From: UBA1189 sp045594245
GTDB lineage: Bacteria; Bacteroidota; Bacteroidia; Bacteroidales; Bacteroidaceae
Length of the DNA stretch: 64,000 bases
NCBI GenBank assembly: GCA_045594245.1
Contig: JAZNYG010000019.1
Location: 15,043 to 79,042, forward strand
Direction: 5' to 3'
Each line of letters begins with the position of its first letter. Position 1 is the first letter of the stretch. The notes under the pieces are model-generated. The model searched no databases and was not told where the DNA came from. It saw nothing but the letters and a program-made list of their open reading frames with translations. The translations under genes were made by a program, and so were the position numbers. This document shows positions 9,210 through 18,011 of the stretch, one piece after another.

Positions 9210-10350
9210 AACGGCGTCGTATTAGGATTCGTCTCAAGCGAGGCAACAGTAGTAGGGCTATTAGGGGAAACAGACATAGCACTGCCAACGAGAGGTAACA
9301 AGAGGTAAAGCCTCCGTCAAAATAGACCATCTGCTGCATAGCCACTGTGAAATGGCGCACGGGAAAGAGCAATGCTGCATACTGCACGATGGGAGACATA
9401 GCGGGTAGCGGGAAGGTGAGCCCCGAAAGCGTAGCACCCAGCGACCCAACCATAGAGACGATGCTGATGACAAACGAGAGCACTGGCAGCAGCGCATAGA
9501 GCAGCACTGCCACACTCTGCGTGGCTATCACGAAGAGAACACAAAGGAGACTGAAAAGCCCCATATCCCCAGCGATGGGGATGTTCACAAAACGGAAGAA
9601 GACCACATTGGCCAGCAAGGCCTCCGCAACAAATAGCACCGTATAGGGCAGCAGTTTGCCCATGACAGCACGAAGGATATTACCGTCGGCTGCCTCAAGC
9701 CACGCTCTGCCAGTACCCTCCTTCCCCTCAATGCCGATGGCATAGAGCGTCACCAGCAACACCAATATCTGAAACATGATGTAGAAGATGGGCAGCGTGA
9801 GGTAGACGGAGTAGTTGAGCGAAGGGTTATACAGAGCATGGTCATCGCTTGTCATGGGCAGGAGGAATGTCTCGATACCCTCCTCGGTGGCTCCCAGCGT
9901 AACAGCCTCGACCACGATAGGAGCCATGCGCACCGGCAGGAGAGCCTGCTCGAAGGCGCTCATCACCTCGCCCCCTACAGCCAATAGGGCATAATGGTAG
10001 TAGTAGTTGAGCGTAACCCCATTGCCGCGAACCATATCTGCTTCAAAGTTCGAGGGGATGGAGAGGTAGCCATATATCTCCTTGCGCTGTACCGCTGCCC
10101 GCGCTGCCATATCATCGGCATAGTGGTGCCGCACATCAAGAGTGGGCACTTCCGACACCGAGCGCACCACCTCACGCGAAGTCGCCGTATTGTCGGCATC
10201 GACCATCCCGACGGGGATATGCTCCATCTGTCCCGAACCGAAAATGGTGGCCATAAAGCCTATCAGGAAGAGCGGGAGCACCACTGCCGCACCTATATAT
10301 ATACGACGCGAGGTCATACGATGTAGTTCGCGGAGGAGCAGCGATTTCAT
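9193..10350 (-). CDS. ABC-2 type permease
   Basis: A 385-residue paralogue of the downstream permease with the same topology: one N-terminal helix, an extracytoplasmic domain and five C-terminal helices. Such permeases often work as heterodimers, which two adjacent overlapping genes suggest. The frame opens at a GTG (10368), but the ATG at 10350 (MKSLLLRELHRM) aligns with the start of the partner protein and lies 21 bp after the HlyD stop. Confidence 0.87.
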   Translation of the reverse strand: MKSLLLRELHRMTSRRIYIGAAVVLPLFLIGFMATIFGSGQMEHIPVGMVDADNTATSREVVRSVSEVPTLDVRHHYADDMAARAAVQRKEIYGYLSIPSNFEADMVRGNGVTLNYYYHYALLAVGGEVMSAFEQALLPVRMAPIVVEAVTLGATEEGIETFLLPMTSDDHALYNPSLNYSVYLTLPIFYIMFQILVLLVTLYAIGIEGKEGTGRAWLEAADGNILRAVMGKLLPYTVLFVAEALLANVVFFRFVNIPIAGDMGLFSLLCVLFVIATQSVAVLLYALLPVLSFVISIVSMVGSLGATLSGLTFPLPAMSPIVQYAALLFPVRHFTVAMQQMVYFDGGFTSCYLSLAVLCLFPLIALLLLPRLRRILIRRRYDTLE

Positions 10351-10371
10351 AATAATAAATGCTTTCACATT

Positions 10372-11361
10372 TTAAGACTGAAGCGAAAGCAACACCGTCA
10401 TCCCCGGCCTCATCCCCTCAACGGGTGTTGCGGGACGCAGTCGCACCTCAAAGGTGCGCATATCATAGCTCCCAGCCTGCTTGGTCGACTTCCATGTGGC
10501 GAAGCTACCCAACGGACTGATGTAGTAGACCTCAAGCGGCACATCATTGCGAGCAAGAGCGGGAACACTCGCCACAAAGCGCTTGCCTATACGGAAATGA
10601 GGCATCAGGTCCTCCCGCACGTTGAACACCACATAGCTGTCGTCGAGCACCACGAGACTCATGATGGGTGCTCCCGGAGCCACTAGTTCGCCCCGCTTGG
10701 GGTATACGTTGGCAATCTGTCCGTCAACTGGGGCCGTCAGCCGGGCATCCACGAGCAGTGCCGCCACCTCATCGACGGTGCTTGCTGCCGCCTCCACCAT
10801 GTTGCGGCTTGCCTCACGGTCCTCGATCCTCACCCCATCGAGTGCCAAGCGATATTGCTCATAGGCCGACCGTTCGGTGGCACGAGCAGACAGCATTGCC
10901 GCCTCCGCCTCATCGTAGCGCTGGCGAGCTACCACGCTATCGCGATACAACACTCCTACGCGCTCGTAGGTTTTCTCAGCAAGGTCGGCCTGGCTCTTTG
11001 CCGCCTGCCATAGCTGATAGGCCGAGGATATCACCTGACTGCGAGTACCCGCATCGACCTTGCGGTTCTCCTCTTTCGTGGCCTGATGCAATGCCTCGCT
11101 CTTGCGGTACTGCGCCTGCACGATGGGGCTGTTGATGATTACGAGCGTATCGCCCCGACGCACATCGTCACCCTCGCACACAAGGAAGGAATCGACACGC
11201 CCCAGTAGCTTGCCACTGATGCGTATCTCCGTGGCCTCCACCTCTCCTTGCAGGGTCAGCGAGGGATTATAAGTCAGCAGCAATCCGGCAACAGTGATGA
11301 TAATCATTGCAGCGAGCAATGCCACGAAGGCAATAAAAAGGTATTTGCGGTTCTTCTCCAT
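10372..11361 (-). CDS. HlyD/EmrA-type periplasmic adaptor
   Basis: A 329-residue membrane-fusion protein with an N-terminal membrane anchor (about 8-30), a biotinyl-lipoyl-like half motif (GEVEATEIRISGKLLGRV), a long coiled-coil hairpin (about 85-195), the second lipoyl half (LTAPVDGQIANVYPKRGE) and a beta-barrel domain. It would bridge the two permeases and the TolC-like channel. The spacing of 8 bp to the outer-membrane gene and 21 bp to the permease shows one operon. Confidence 0.9.
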   Translation of the reverse strand: MEKNRKYLFIAFVALLAAMIIITVAGLLLTYNPSLTLQGEVEATEIRISGKLLGRVDSFLVCEGDDVRRGDTLVIINSPIVQAQYRKSEALHQATKEENRKVDAGTRSQVISSAYQLWQAAKSQADLAEKTYERVGVLYRDSVVARQRYDEAEAAMLSARATERSAYEQYRLALDGVRIEDREASRNMVEAAASTVDEVAALLVDARLTAPVDGQIANVYPKRGELVAPGAPIMSLVVLDDSYVVFNVREDLMPHFRIGKRFVASVPALARNDVPLEVYYISPLGSFATWKSTKQAGSYDMRTFEVRLRPATPVEGMRPGMTVLLSLQS

Positions 11362-11369
11362 ATCGTCTA

Positions 11370-12767
11370 CTAAATATACTCACCAAACTCCTCTGTCATG
11401 CCACACAGTGCCAGCAGATTGACCAAGGCTACCTCGTAGGCATAGCAGGTTGCCAGACGGGCGAGATGCACCTCCGACAAGGCATTCTCGGCATCGACCA
11501 CCTCGGCCGACGTAGCCATCCCTTCGGCAAAGGCGATGCGGCGCATGCGCACCAGTTCCTCATTTAGTGCGATGCTGCTGTCGAGTACCTTAACCTCATC
11601 GCATGTACGCTGTAGCGTGGCATACAGTTCCGTCACGGCAACAACCAGTTTGCCTTCGGCCTCCTCGCGGCTCCACGCCAGCGACTGCTTTGCAAGGCGT
11701 GTCTGGGCAATTTGGCTCTCCCGTTCCAACCCATCGAAGAGGTTCCACGTGAAGCCAACGCCGATGATGGTACGCGGCAGCAGGTTGCTGGGCAGGCCGC
11801 GAGCATAGAGAGTCTGCTTGCCAAACAGTACCACGTCGGGCAGATAGCCGCCTAGGTCCATCCGCAGCTTGTCGCGAGCCATCAGTTCTTCTACGCGGAG
11901 CGTGCCCAATGCGGGATTGTTGCTGCGCATAGCATCGGTGAACAGCGACAATGCAGGCAGTTGCTCATCTACGAACAAAGGTGACGAGGGGATCAGCACT
12001 ACGCTGTCTGCCACTCCAAGCAACTGCCTCAGCGATGTCTGAGCCGTTAGCTCCACACTCTTGGCATGGTTCCACTCGCGTGCTGCCTCCTTCATTTTCA
12101 TTTGAGCAAACAACCGTTCTGCTTTGTCAATCATCCCCACCGACTCAAGCCGTTGGGCATCCTGATAATGTTTTAGCAGTGCCTCGTAGCGATGATGACA
12201 CACCTGCTCGGTCTGCTGTGCCAGCACTAGTCCATAATAACGCTCTACGAGTGCTGCCATCTCTGCATTAGCCACTTGATGACTATTCTTTTCTGCTACA
12301 TCGACCATGCTGCGGGCAATCTTATCAGTATACCATCGCTTGCCGCCACTGAAAGCGGTCCACTCGGCCATGAATCCTACGAAGGCAATGTCTTGAGGAA
12401 GCAAGTTGAATGCAAATGTATATCCTCCTACTTTGTCGAGTAGTCCAGTTAATAATGATTCCGAAGGGAATATACTATGTATATAATTCCTGACTGGATT
12501 AGTATAATGAGAGAGTGACTGATGCACTTCTATGTTCTCGGAGAAATGTGTATATATTCCATTAGCTTGTAACTGTGGCCACCACCATGCGCCTATCTTG
12601 TTTTGCTCTTGTTTGGCTATCGAGATTCCTGTATGGGCCACTTTTAGGGTTTTGCTTGTGCGAAACATTTGAATAATAGCTTCGTTGATGCTTATGGATG
12701 AGGTTTGTGCGTTTAGAAGTAATGTTTCTAAAGCACAGAATAAAAGTGCGAATGAGTTTTTTTTCAT
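11370..12767 (-). CDS. TolC-family outer-membrane efflux protein
   Basis: A 465-residue outer-membrane factor, first gene of the four-gene export operon. A signal peptide (about 1-20, ending LNAQ) is followed by two repeated coiled-coil/beta segments typical of OEP domains (INEAIIQMF... and the second half after about 260). The length matches TolC homologues. It would form the trimeric exit duct for the adaptor and permeases encoded downstream. Confidence 0.9.
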   Translation of the reverse strand: MKKNSFALLFCALETLLLNAQTSSISINEAIIQMFRTSKTLKVAHTGISIAKQEQNKIGAWWWPQLQANGIYTHFSENIEVHQSLSHYTNPVRNYIHSIFPSESLLTGLLDKVGGYTFAFNLLPQDIAFVGFMAEWTAFSGGKRWYTDKIARSMVDVAEKNSHQVANAEMAALVERYYGLVLAQQTEQVCHHRYEALLKHYQDAQRLESVGMIDKAERLFAQMKMKEAAREWNHAKSVELTAQTSLRQLLGVADSVVLIPSSPLFVDEQLPALSLFTDAMRSNNPALGTLRVEELMARDKLRMDLGGYLPDVVLFGKQTLYARGLPSNLLPRTIIGVGFTWNLFDGLERESQIAQTRLAKQSLAWSREEAEGKLVVAVTELYATLQRTCDEVKVLDSSIALNEELVRMRRIAFAEGMATSAEVVDAENALSEVHLARLATCYAYEVALVNLLALCGMTEEFGEYI

Positions 12768-12960
12768 ATGTGGCTAAAGGTTACAGGTATTTCCTTAACA
12801 TCTTTTTTTGACAATTGTTTGTGCTCTTTTCATCATAAAAACTTTTGTTTATTAAGGGAAAAAGTTGTTTAGTGCTCAAAAAATGAAGAAAAACGAAGAT
12901 GTGGCTTGATAAGGTAAGCTAAAAAACGACTCGTAAGAACAAAAAATGGCGTTAAGTATA

Positions 12961-12992
12961 CTTGTGTTTTAATAAGCCTTGTAGTATCTTTG
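12961..12992 (+). promoter_or_regulatory. Promoter of HEAT-like/ABC ATPase operon
   Basis: CTTG (12961-12964), 20-nt spacer, TATCTTTG (12985-12992). It lies in the divergent 283-bp gap between the export operon and the gene at 13051; the rest of the gap is A/T-rich with no gene seen. Confidence 0.65.
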
Positions 12993-13050
12993 TCGTCGTT
13001 CATGAACAATATGCAAAATGCTAAGATTGAATGGATTCAGATTGTAACGG

Positions 13051-13596
13051 ATGGATGAGAAAAAACTCGTATTGGAAGCATTACAGGAACGTTTAGTAGG
13101 CCGTGTAAATAAAGAGCAGGTATTGGTTGTTGCACAAGAAGCGATGTCCAATCTAGGAATGCTTGATGCTTTATTCTTGTTACTATATAAAGCTCGTAAT
13201 CCATTAGCTTGGCGTATTGCTTGGATTCTGGAAAAAGTTAGTGAGCAGCAACCGTCATTGATGGTAGGGGAGAGACGTCGTATGAGAGCATTGGCGATGA
13301 GGCCAGATATTACTGATGGGCTGCGCCGTCTGTTATTTAGTGTTTTATTCAACCTGCCTGATGAGGATTGGAATGTGGAGTTTTTGAATTTTGTACTTGA
13401 TAAGATGGTTGATCTCAAGTCTCCGCCAGGTGTGCAAGCATTGGCTATGAAGTTGGCTGCACGTATGAGCCGTATGCATGAGGAACTGTATGAGGAGTTC
13501 TGCAGTATCGTACAGAATATGGAGCTAGAGTTCTATTCGGCTGGTGTACGTTCAGCTGTAAAACAGTGTTTGAAGGCAAAAAGAAAAAATAGGTAA
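13051..13596 (+). CDS. Conserved hypothetical protein, HEAT-repeat-like helical fold
   Basis: A 181-residue all-helical protein with paired amphipathic helices (for example LLYKARNPLAWRIAWILEKV and LRRLLFSVLFNLPDEDWN) that read like HEAT or ARM repeats. No signal peptide or membrane segment. It ends one base before the double-cassette ABC ATPase gene, which suggests coexpression and perhaps a physical partnership. Function unknown. Confidence 0.75.
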   Translation: MDEKKLVLEALQERLVGRVNKEQVLVVAQEAMSNLGMLDALFLLLYKARNPLAWRIAWILEKVSEQQPSLMVGERRRMRALAMRPDITDGLRRLLFSVLFNLPDEDWNVEFLNFVLDKMVDLKSPPGVQALAMKLAARMSRMHEELYEEFCSIVQNMELEFYSAGVRSAVKQCLKAKRKNR

Positions 13597-13597
13597 T

Positions 13598-15022
13598 ATG
13601 AAAAGAAAAGTGATAGAGATTGTTGGCGGGGTAACCCGACATCCCACTTATAGAATGAACCAACCGATAAACTTTGTCCTTGGCGAGGGAGAACAGTTGG
13701 CCATCATTGGCGCTAACGGCAGTGGAAAGACAATGCTTGTGAATACCATCATTGGACGCTATCCTTTGCTGATGAATGAGGTCCGTTATGATTTAGGTGA
13801 GGATGATGGTCGTATGGTCTACGAGAATATCCATTATATCGCTTTTCGTGATAGCTATGGCGACTACGATCCCCATTATTACTATCAACAGCGTTGGCAC
13901 TCACAGGATGTGGAGTTGTCGCCAACTGTAAGAGAACAGTTTGGGGATACTGATAGCCTATTGGCAAAGGAACTATTTCGAGACTTTACTATAGATGTGT
14001 TGTTGGATAAACTGATGGTGATGCTTTCAAGCGGTGAACTGCGTCGCTTGCAGATTGTGAAAGCACTGATGACTGCACCCAAGATACTGATTATGGATAA
14101 TCCTTTTATTGGGTTGGATGCACAGATGCGAAACCAGCTGGGAGAATTGCTACAGCGACTCATAGAAGAACGTGGCCTGCAATTGATACTTGTCTTGTCG
14201 AGAGAAGATGAGATACCAGATTTCATTACCCATGTGTTGCCAGTGCAGGATAAAGTGGTGGGAACAAAAATCGAGAAGATGGCATACGCCCCCATGCCAA
14301 GTATCTGCATCCCCTCGCATCTGACGTTACCTCCAGCAAGCTGCAAAGATGACTACACGTATGCAGTAGAAGGTGTTGTTGACTTCCGAGACGTCACACT
14401 TCGTTATGGCAAGCGCGTTATCTTTGAACACCTCAGCTGGACTATATGTCGTGGCGAACGCTGGGCACTTCATGGGCGAAACGGTAGTGGCAAATCGGCC
14501 TTGTTGGCTCTAATCTGTGGCGACAATCCTCAGTCATACGCATGCGATATCAGCCTCTTCGGACGTCGCCGAGGAACAGGGGAGAGTATTTGGGATATCA
14601 AACGGCGCATAGGTTATGTTTCGCCCGAGATGCATCGTGCCTATCTGAAAGACTTGCCGGCAATTGAAATTGTGGCATCAGGCTTACACGACAGCATTGG
14701 GCTTTATAAGCGTCCTCGTCCTGAACAGATGAGTATATGCAAGGAATGGATGCGGGTATTTGGAATTGAGGAATTGACAGAGCGTACATTTCTCACTTTG
14801 TCGAGTGGTGAACAGCGCCTAGTATTGCTTGCGCGTGCTTTTGTGAAGAGTCCTGAGTTACTTGTCCTTGACGAACCTTTACACGGGCTTGACACACAGC
14901 GGCGCGAATTGGTAAGGAGTGTCATCAATGCCTATTGTACCTATCAAGGAAGGACACTCATCATGGTGACGCATTATCCCGAGGAACTACCTTCGTGCAT
15001 TACGCACCACAAGAATTTATAA
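13598..15022 (+). CDS. Double-cassette ABC ATPase (ModF/PhrA-like)
   Basis: A 474-residue soluble protein with two ABC nucleotide-binding domains in tandem. Domain 1: Walker A GANGSGKT (about 38-45), signature LSSGELRRLQI, Walker B IMDNPFIGLD. Domain 2: Walker A GRNGSGKS (about 292), signature LSSGEQRLVLLARAF, Walker B LVLDEPLHGLD. The layout matches ModF/PhrA-type proteins, which have no obvious permease. In domain 1 the catalytic glutamate after Walker B is Asn (DNP), while domain 2 keeps DEP, so the two sites are probably not equivalent. Translationally linked to the helical protein upstream. Confidence 0.85.
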   Translation: MKRKVIEIVGGVTRHPTYRMNQPINFVLGEGEQLAIIGANGSGKTMLVNTIIGRYPLLMNEVRYDLGEDDGRMVYENIHYIAFRDSYGDYDPHYYYQQRWHSQDVELSPTVREQFGDTDSLLAKELFRDFTIDVLLDKLMVMLSSGELRRLQIVKALMTAPKILIMDNPFIGLDAQMRNQLGELLQRLIEERGLQLILVLSREDEIPDFITHVLPVQDKVVGTKIEKMAYAPMPSICIPSHLTLPPASCKDDYTYAVEGVVDFRDVTLRYGKRVIFEHLSWTICRGERWALHGRNGSGKSALLALICGDNPQSYACDISLFGRRRGTGESIWDIKRRIGYVSPEMHRAYLKDLPAIEIVASGLHDSIGLYKRPRPEQMSICKEWMRVFGIEELTERTFLTLSSGEQRLVLLARAFVKSPELLVLDEPLHGLDTQRRELVRSVINAYCTYQGRTLIMVTHYPEELPSCITHHKNL

Positions 15023-15039
15023 GAATCTGTTTAAAATTG

Positions 15040-15071
15040 CTTGCATTTTTCATGACGTTATTGTAACTTCG
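15040..15071 (+). promoter_or_regulatory. Promoter of uxaB
   Basis: CTTG (15040-15043), 20-nt spacer, TAACTTCG (15064-15071), 37 bp before the start codon. Confidence 0.5.
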
Positions 15072-15108
15072 CACCAACATAATCTTATAACTCAAAAATT
15101 GTAATTAC

Positions 15109-16548
15109 ATGAAAGCTTTGAACAAAGAGACGGCTCAGAAGAACATCCGTCCGGAAAAGGTGATTCAGTTTGGTGAGGGTAACTTCCTTCGCGCTTTTGT
15201 TGATTGGATTATCTTCAACATGAATGAGAAAACCGACTTCAACGGTAGCGTGGTAGTTGTACAGCCTATCGAGAAGGGTATGATTGATATGCTCAACGGA
15301 CAAGACTGTCTTTATCATGTCAACTTGCAAGGACTCGATAATGGAGAGCCTGTAAATAGTTTGACAAAGATTGATGTTATCAGCCGTGCACTGAATGCTT
15401 ATACTCAGAACGATGAGTTCATGCACTTGGCCGAGCTGCCAGAGATTCGTTTTGTAATCTCCAACACGACAGAGGCTGGTATAGCCTTTGATCCCTCTTG
15501 CAAATTGACCGACAAGCCAGCATCGTCCTATCCCGGCAAACTCACACAGCTGCTCTATCATCGTTATGAATACTTCAAGGGCGATATGACAAAGGGACTC
15601 ATTGTGTTCCCTTGTGAACTTATCTTCCTCAATGGGCACAAACTCAAGGAATGCATACTTCAGTACATTGAATTGTGGAACCTTGGTGAGGACTTCAAGA
15701 ATTGGTTCCTTAATGCTTGCGGTGTGTATGCAACATTGGTTGACCGCATCGTGCCAGGCTTCCCTCGTAAGGAGATCGACGATATAAAGGCCAAGCTTGG
15801 CTATGATGACAATATGGTTGTTCAAGGTGAGTTCTTCCACCTTTGGGTCATCGAGGCACCTGCCGAGATTGCTAATGAGTTCCCTGCTGATAAGGCTGGT
15901 CTGAACGTGCTCTTCGTGCCCTCTGAAGAACCCTATCACGAACGTAAGGTGACGCTGCTCAATGGTCCTCACACCGTGCTCTCTCCCGTAGCTTACCTGT
16001 CAGGCGTGAACATCGTACGCGATGCATGCCAGCATCCTGTAATTGGTGAGTATATTAATAAGGTGATGTACGAAGAACTTATGGAGACACTCAACTTACC
16101 CAAGGAAGAACTGCAGAAGTTTGCTGGCGATGTGCTTGAGCGCTTCGTGAACCCATTTGTGGATCATCAGGTAACTAGCATCATGCTCAACTCGTTCCCC
16201 AAATACGAAACACGCGATCTTCCTGGTCTCAAGACATACCTTGCTCGTAAGGGTGAATTGCCCAAGGGTCTCGTGTTGGGTCTCGCAGCCATTATTACCT
16301 ATTATAAGGGTGGCGTGCGTGAAGATGGTGCAGAGATTGTTCCCAATGACGCTCCAGAGATCATGGCACTGCTCAAGGAACTTTGGACGACGGGCGACAC
16401 TCGTAAGGTGGCCGAAGGTGTACTTGCTGAAGATAGTATTTGGAAGAGTAACCTCAACGAGATACCAGGTCTCACCGATCTCGTAGTCGAGTATCTCGAC
16501 AGCATCCAACAAGTTGGTATGCTTGAGACTGTAAAGACAATTCTCTGA
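15109..16548 (+). CDS. uxaB: Tagaturonate reductase / altronate oxidoreductase family
   Basis: A 479-residue member of the long-chain mannitol dehydrogenase/UxaB family, NAD-dependent enzymes of hexuronate catabolism (tagaturonate to altronate). It has an N-terminal Rossmann domain (VIQFGEGNFLRAFVDWI) and the family's catalytic region around KVTLLNGPHTVLSPVAYLSG (about 285-304), with Lys, Asn and His in the expected arrangement. Size and motif order match UxaB better than mannitol dehydrogenase. It stands alone here, followed by a strong terminator and then the prophage attL. Confidence 0.88.
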   Translation: MKALNKETAQKNIRPEKVIQFGEGNFLRAFVDWIIFNMNEKTDFNGSVVVVQPIEKGMIDMLNGQDCLYHVNLQGLDNGEPVNSLTKIDVISRALNAYTQNDEFMHLAELPEIRFVISNTTEAGIAFDPSCKLTDKPASSYPGKLTQLLYHRYEYFKGDMTKGLIVFPCELIFLNGHKLKECILQYIELWNLGEDFKNWFLNACGVYATLVDRIVPGFPRKEIDDIKAKLGYDDNMVVQGEFFHLWVIEAPAEIANEFPADKAGLNVLFVPSEEPYHERKVTLLNGPHTVLSPVAYLSGVNIVRDACQHPVIGEYINKVMYEELMETLNLPKEELQKFAGDVLERFVNPFVDHQVTSIMLNSFPKYETRDLPGLKTYLARKGELPKGLVLGLAAIITYYKGGVREDGAEIVPNDAPEIMALLKELWTTGDTRKVAEGVLAEDSIWKSNLNEIPGLTDLVVEYLDSIQQVGMLETVKTIL

Positions 16549-16565
16549 TACTCTTCTTGGCTTAA

Positions 16566-16594
16566 AAACGTAGGGTAGACTCTACCCTACGTTT
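16566..16594 (+). terminator. Terminator after uxaB
   Basis: Perfect 14-bp inverted repeat arms (AAACGTAGGGTAGA at 16566-16579, complement at 16581-16594) followed by T/A-rich sequence. Confidence 0.75.
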
Positions 16595-16605
16595 ATTTAT
16601 TATAA

Positions 16606-16633
16606 AAAACAAGGTAATTAATTACCTTGTTTT
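16606..16633 (-). terminator. Palindromic terminator, probably the original tRNA-Pro terminator displaced by the prophage
   Basis: A perfect 28-bp palindrome (AAAACAAGGTAATT and its mirror complement) ends two bases before attL. Before integration it would have lain immediately downstream of the minus-strand tRNA-Pro gene, so it is the likely native tRNA terminator. Confidence 0.6.
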
Positions 16634-16634
16634 C

Positions 16635-16653
16635 TTGTCGGGATGACACGACT
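16635..16653. other. attL, 19-bp core repeat
   Basis: TTGTCGGGATGACACGACT is repeated exactly at 62830-62848. The right copy is the 3' end of tRNA-Pro. The sequence left of it (terminator, uxaB) is host and to the right is phage. Confidence 0.88.
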
Positions 16654-16767
16654 ATAATTTTCGAGTACTATCACAAAAGAAGAATCTGTACAAGACGTCT
16701 CGCATCTTGTTTCCATGCTATTGTGGAGTGTTCTTGTCCCAATTCTGTCCCGGTTCATCTCGAAAAA

Positions 16768-17211
16768 TTATTTCGTCTCTTTTTTTGAATTTATAATCTT
16801 GAGCTGAGTGTTTTCTACCATCAAATGCTCATTTTTCTCGTATGTGGTAAACAGTTCTTCTCGAAGGTCTGTATTTTCTCTCCTGAGAATTATATTCTCA
16901 GTCCTTAGCTTTTTCATCTCGGCCGATACCTTTCCCGATACAATAGCTTCCATATACTTTCCTTCTTCAATGATAGGTTCACCTTCTCCTGTCAAGAGGT
17001 AGTGTGCGTTGACCTGTGGAAACTTCTGAAGTAGTCCCGCCAAAGCTCCGCAATTGATACCGTTCTTGGCTCCGCCTAACCAATCTGGACTCATACCCAG
17101 AGTCAGGCTCATAGCGCGGGCACTAATCCCTAAAATTTCGGGGTATTCCTTAAACCGCTGGGTTACCTCCTGGCTTAATCTTTTGTTTTCTTCGTTTTCC
17201 TCCTTTTTCAT
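16768..17211 (-). CDS. Prophage repressor-like DNA-binding protein with coiled-coil tail
   Basis: A 147-residue protein transcribed divergently from the early genes, the classic position of a lysogeny repressor. The N-terminal part (about 10-80) reads as an XRE-like helix-turn-helix region with the loop HYLLTGEGEP, typical of small Bacteroidota phage regulators. Residues about 95-145 form a strongly charged heptad-like helix (LRTENIILRRENTDLREEL), probably for oligomerisation. There is no S24 peptidase domain, so RecA-stimulated self-cleavage is not expected and induction must work otherwise. It is the only gene on this strand at the left end. Confidence 0.75.
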   Translation of the reverse strand: MKKEENEENKRLSQEVTQRFKEYPEILGISARAMSLTLGMSPDWLGGAKNGINCGALAGLLQKFPQVNAHYLLTGEGEPIIEEGKYMEAIVSGKVSAEMKKLRTENIILRRENTDLREELFTTYEKNEHLMVENTQLKIINSKKETK

Positions 17212-17238
17212 GGCGTAATATTTTAATTATACCACTGT

Positions 17239-17263
17239 GCTGTAAATAAGGTTGTTGTACAGC
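17239..17263. promoter_or_regulatory. Candidate operator (inverted repeat) between repressor and early genes
   Basis: GCTGTA (17239-17244), 13-nt gap, TACAGC (17258-17263), in the divergent control region just upstream of the repressor start. This is the sort of symmetric site a dimeric repressor would bind. No experimental basis. Confidence 0.35.
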
Positions 17264-17300
17264 TACGGGAAAAATCATTAAAAAATTACGAACCAAAAAG

Positions 17301-17332
17301 TTTGGAAGTAATTAAAATTTTAATGATATTTG
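17301..17332 (+). promoter_or_regulatory. Early rightward prophage promoter
   Basis: TTTG (17301-17304), 20-nt spacer, GATATTTG (17325-17332), host type. The spacer contains the perfect palindrome ATTAAAATTTTAAT (17311-17324), which recurs at 23638-23651. Confidence 0.6.
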
Positions 17333-17379
17333 CACCGTGTTTCAAATTTTCAGAACAAAAGTACAAAATTTTGACAATA

Positions 17380-17628
17380 ATGGCAATACCACAAAAGGAT
17401 TATAGTTTTGCTCCAGGATTGCAGAAATTGCGGCAATTACTTCCGGTTGATACTTTCAAAAAAGTTAACGAGGATATCTACAATCTCCTAGGCTGTACTT
17501 CTCGTAGTCAATACTCAATGTACAAACGAAATATCAGGAACGTACCTCATCACATCTACATCGGAATAAATGAGGTGTTCGGCCGATATGGATTTCACAA
17601 TCCCTCAGATATATGGACAATCAGTTAA
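17380..17628 (+). CDS. Small early phage protein, function unknown
   Basis: 82 residues starting at the ATG at 17380; the 26 residues upstream in frame overlap the promoter leader and look untranslated. The middle (LLGCTSRSQYSMYKRNI) has the shape of a small helix-turn-helix (about 35-60), so a regulatory role such as a Cro/CII-like factor is possible but unproven. First gene of the rightward early operon. Confidence 0.65.
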   Translation: MAIPQKDYSFAPGLQKLRQLLPVDTFKKVNEDIYNLLGCTSRSQYSMYKRNIRNVPHHIYIGINEVFGRYGFHNPSDIWTIS

Positions 17629-17639
17629 TATCATAGATT

Positions 17640-18011
17640 ATGAACCTCAATGTTAAGCTAACGCGCAGGCAAACCGAGGTTGCCGAGTTTGTTGGCTTTG
17701 GCTACTCTGTTAAGGAGACTGCTTCTTTCCTCGGTACTTCTTATTCCACCATCAAGGTGACACTAAAAACCATCTATGCTAAGATTGGCATACAAAAGGC
17801 TACAGAACTAGCCAAATTTGTTTATGTCCGAAAGTTTGGATTGGATATTGCGAAATGCGAACCTGCCAAACGTCTTGTCGCTGCAATGTTCCTTGGACTG
17901 TATATAACCTCAATGGTTGTTGTTGACGATGCTACAGTTGTCAGACGTTCAAGAACGTTTCGTGGTCAAAGGACAGAGCGTGTAATCCGTAATAATCGCC
18001 GTGAAATATGA
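17640..18011 (+). CDS. LuxR-type helix-turn-helix protein
   Basis: 123 residues. Positions about 7-65 match the LuxR/GerE DNA-binding domain (LTRRQTEVAEFVGFGYSVKE, then TSYSTIKVTLKTIYAKIGI). A short hydrophobic stretch follows at about 82-97 and the tail is basic (RRSRTFRGQRTERVIRNNRR). Probably an early transcription regulator of the phage. Its stop overlaps the start of the next gene by 4 nt (ATGA). Confidence 0.75.
   Translation: MNLNVKLTRRQTEVAEFVGFGYSVKETASFLGTSYSTIKVTLKTIYAKIGIQKATELAKFVYVRKFGLDIAKCEPAKRLVAAMFLGLYITSMVVVDDATVVRRSRTFRGQRTERVIRNNRREI

Noticed and set aside
17239..17263. A terminator in the repressor-early gap
   Set aside because: The repeat has only 6-bp arms and no T-run; it is more plausible as an operator.
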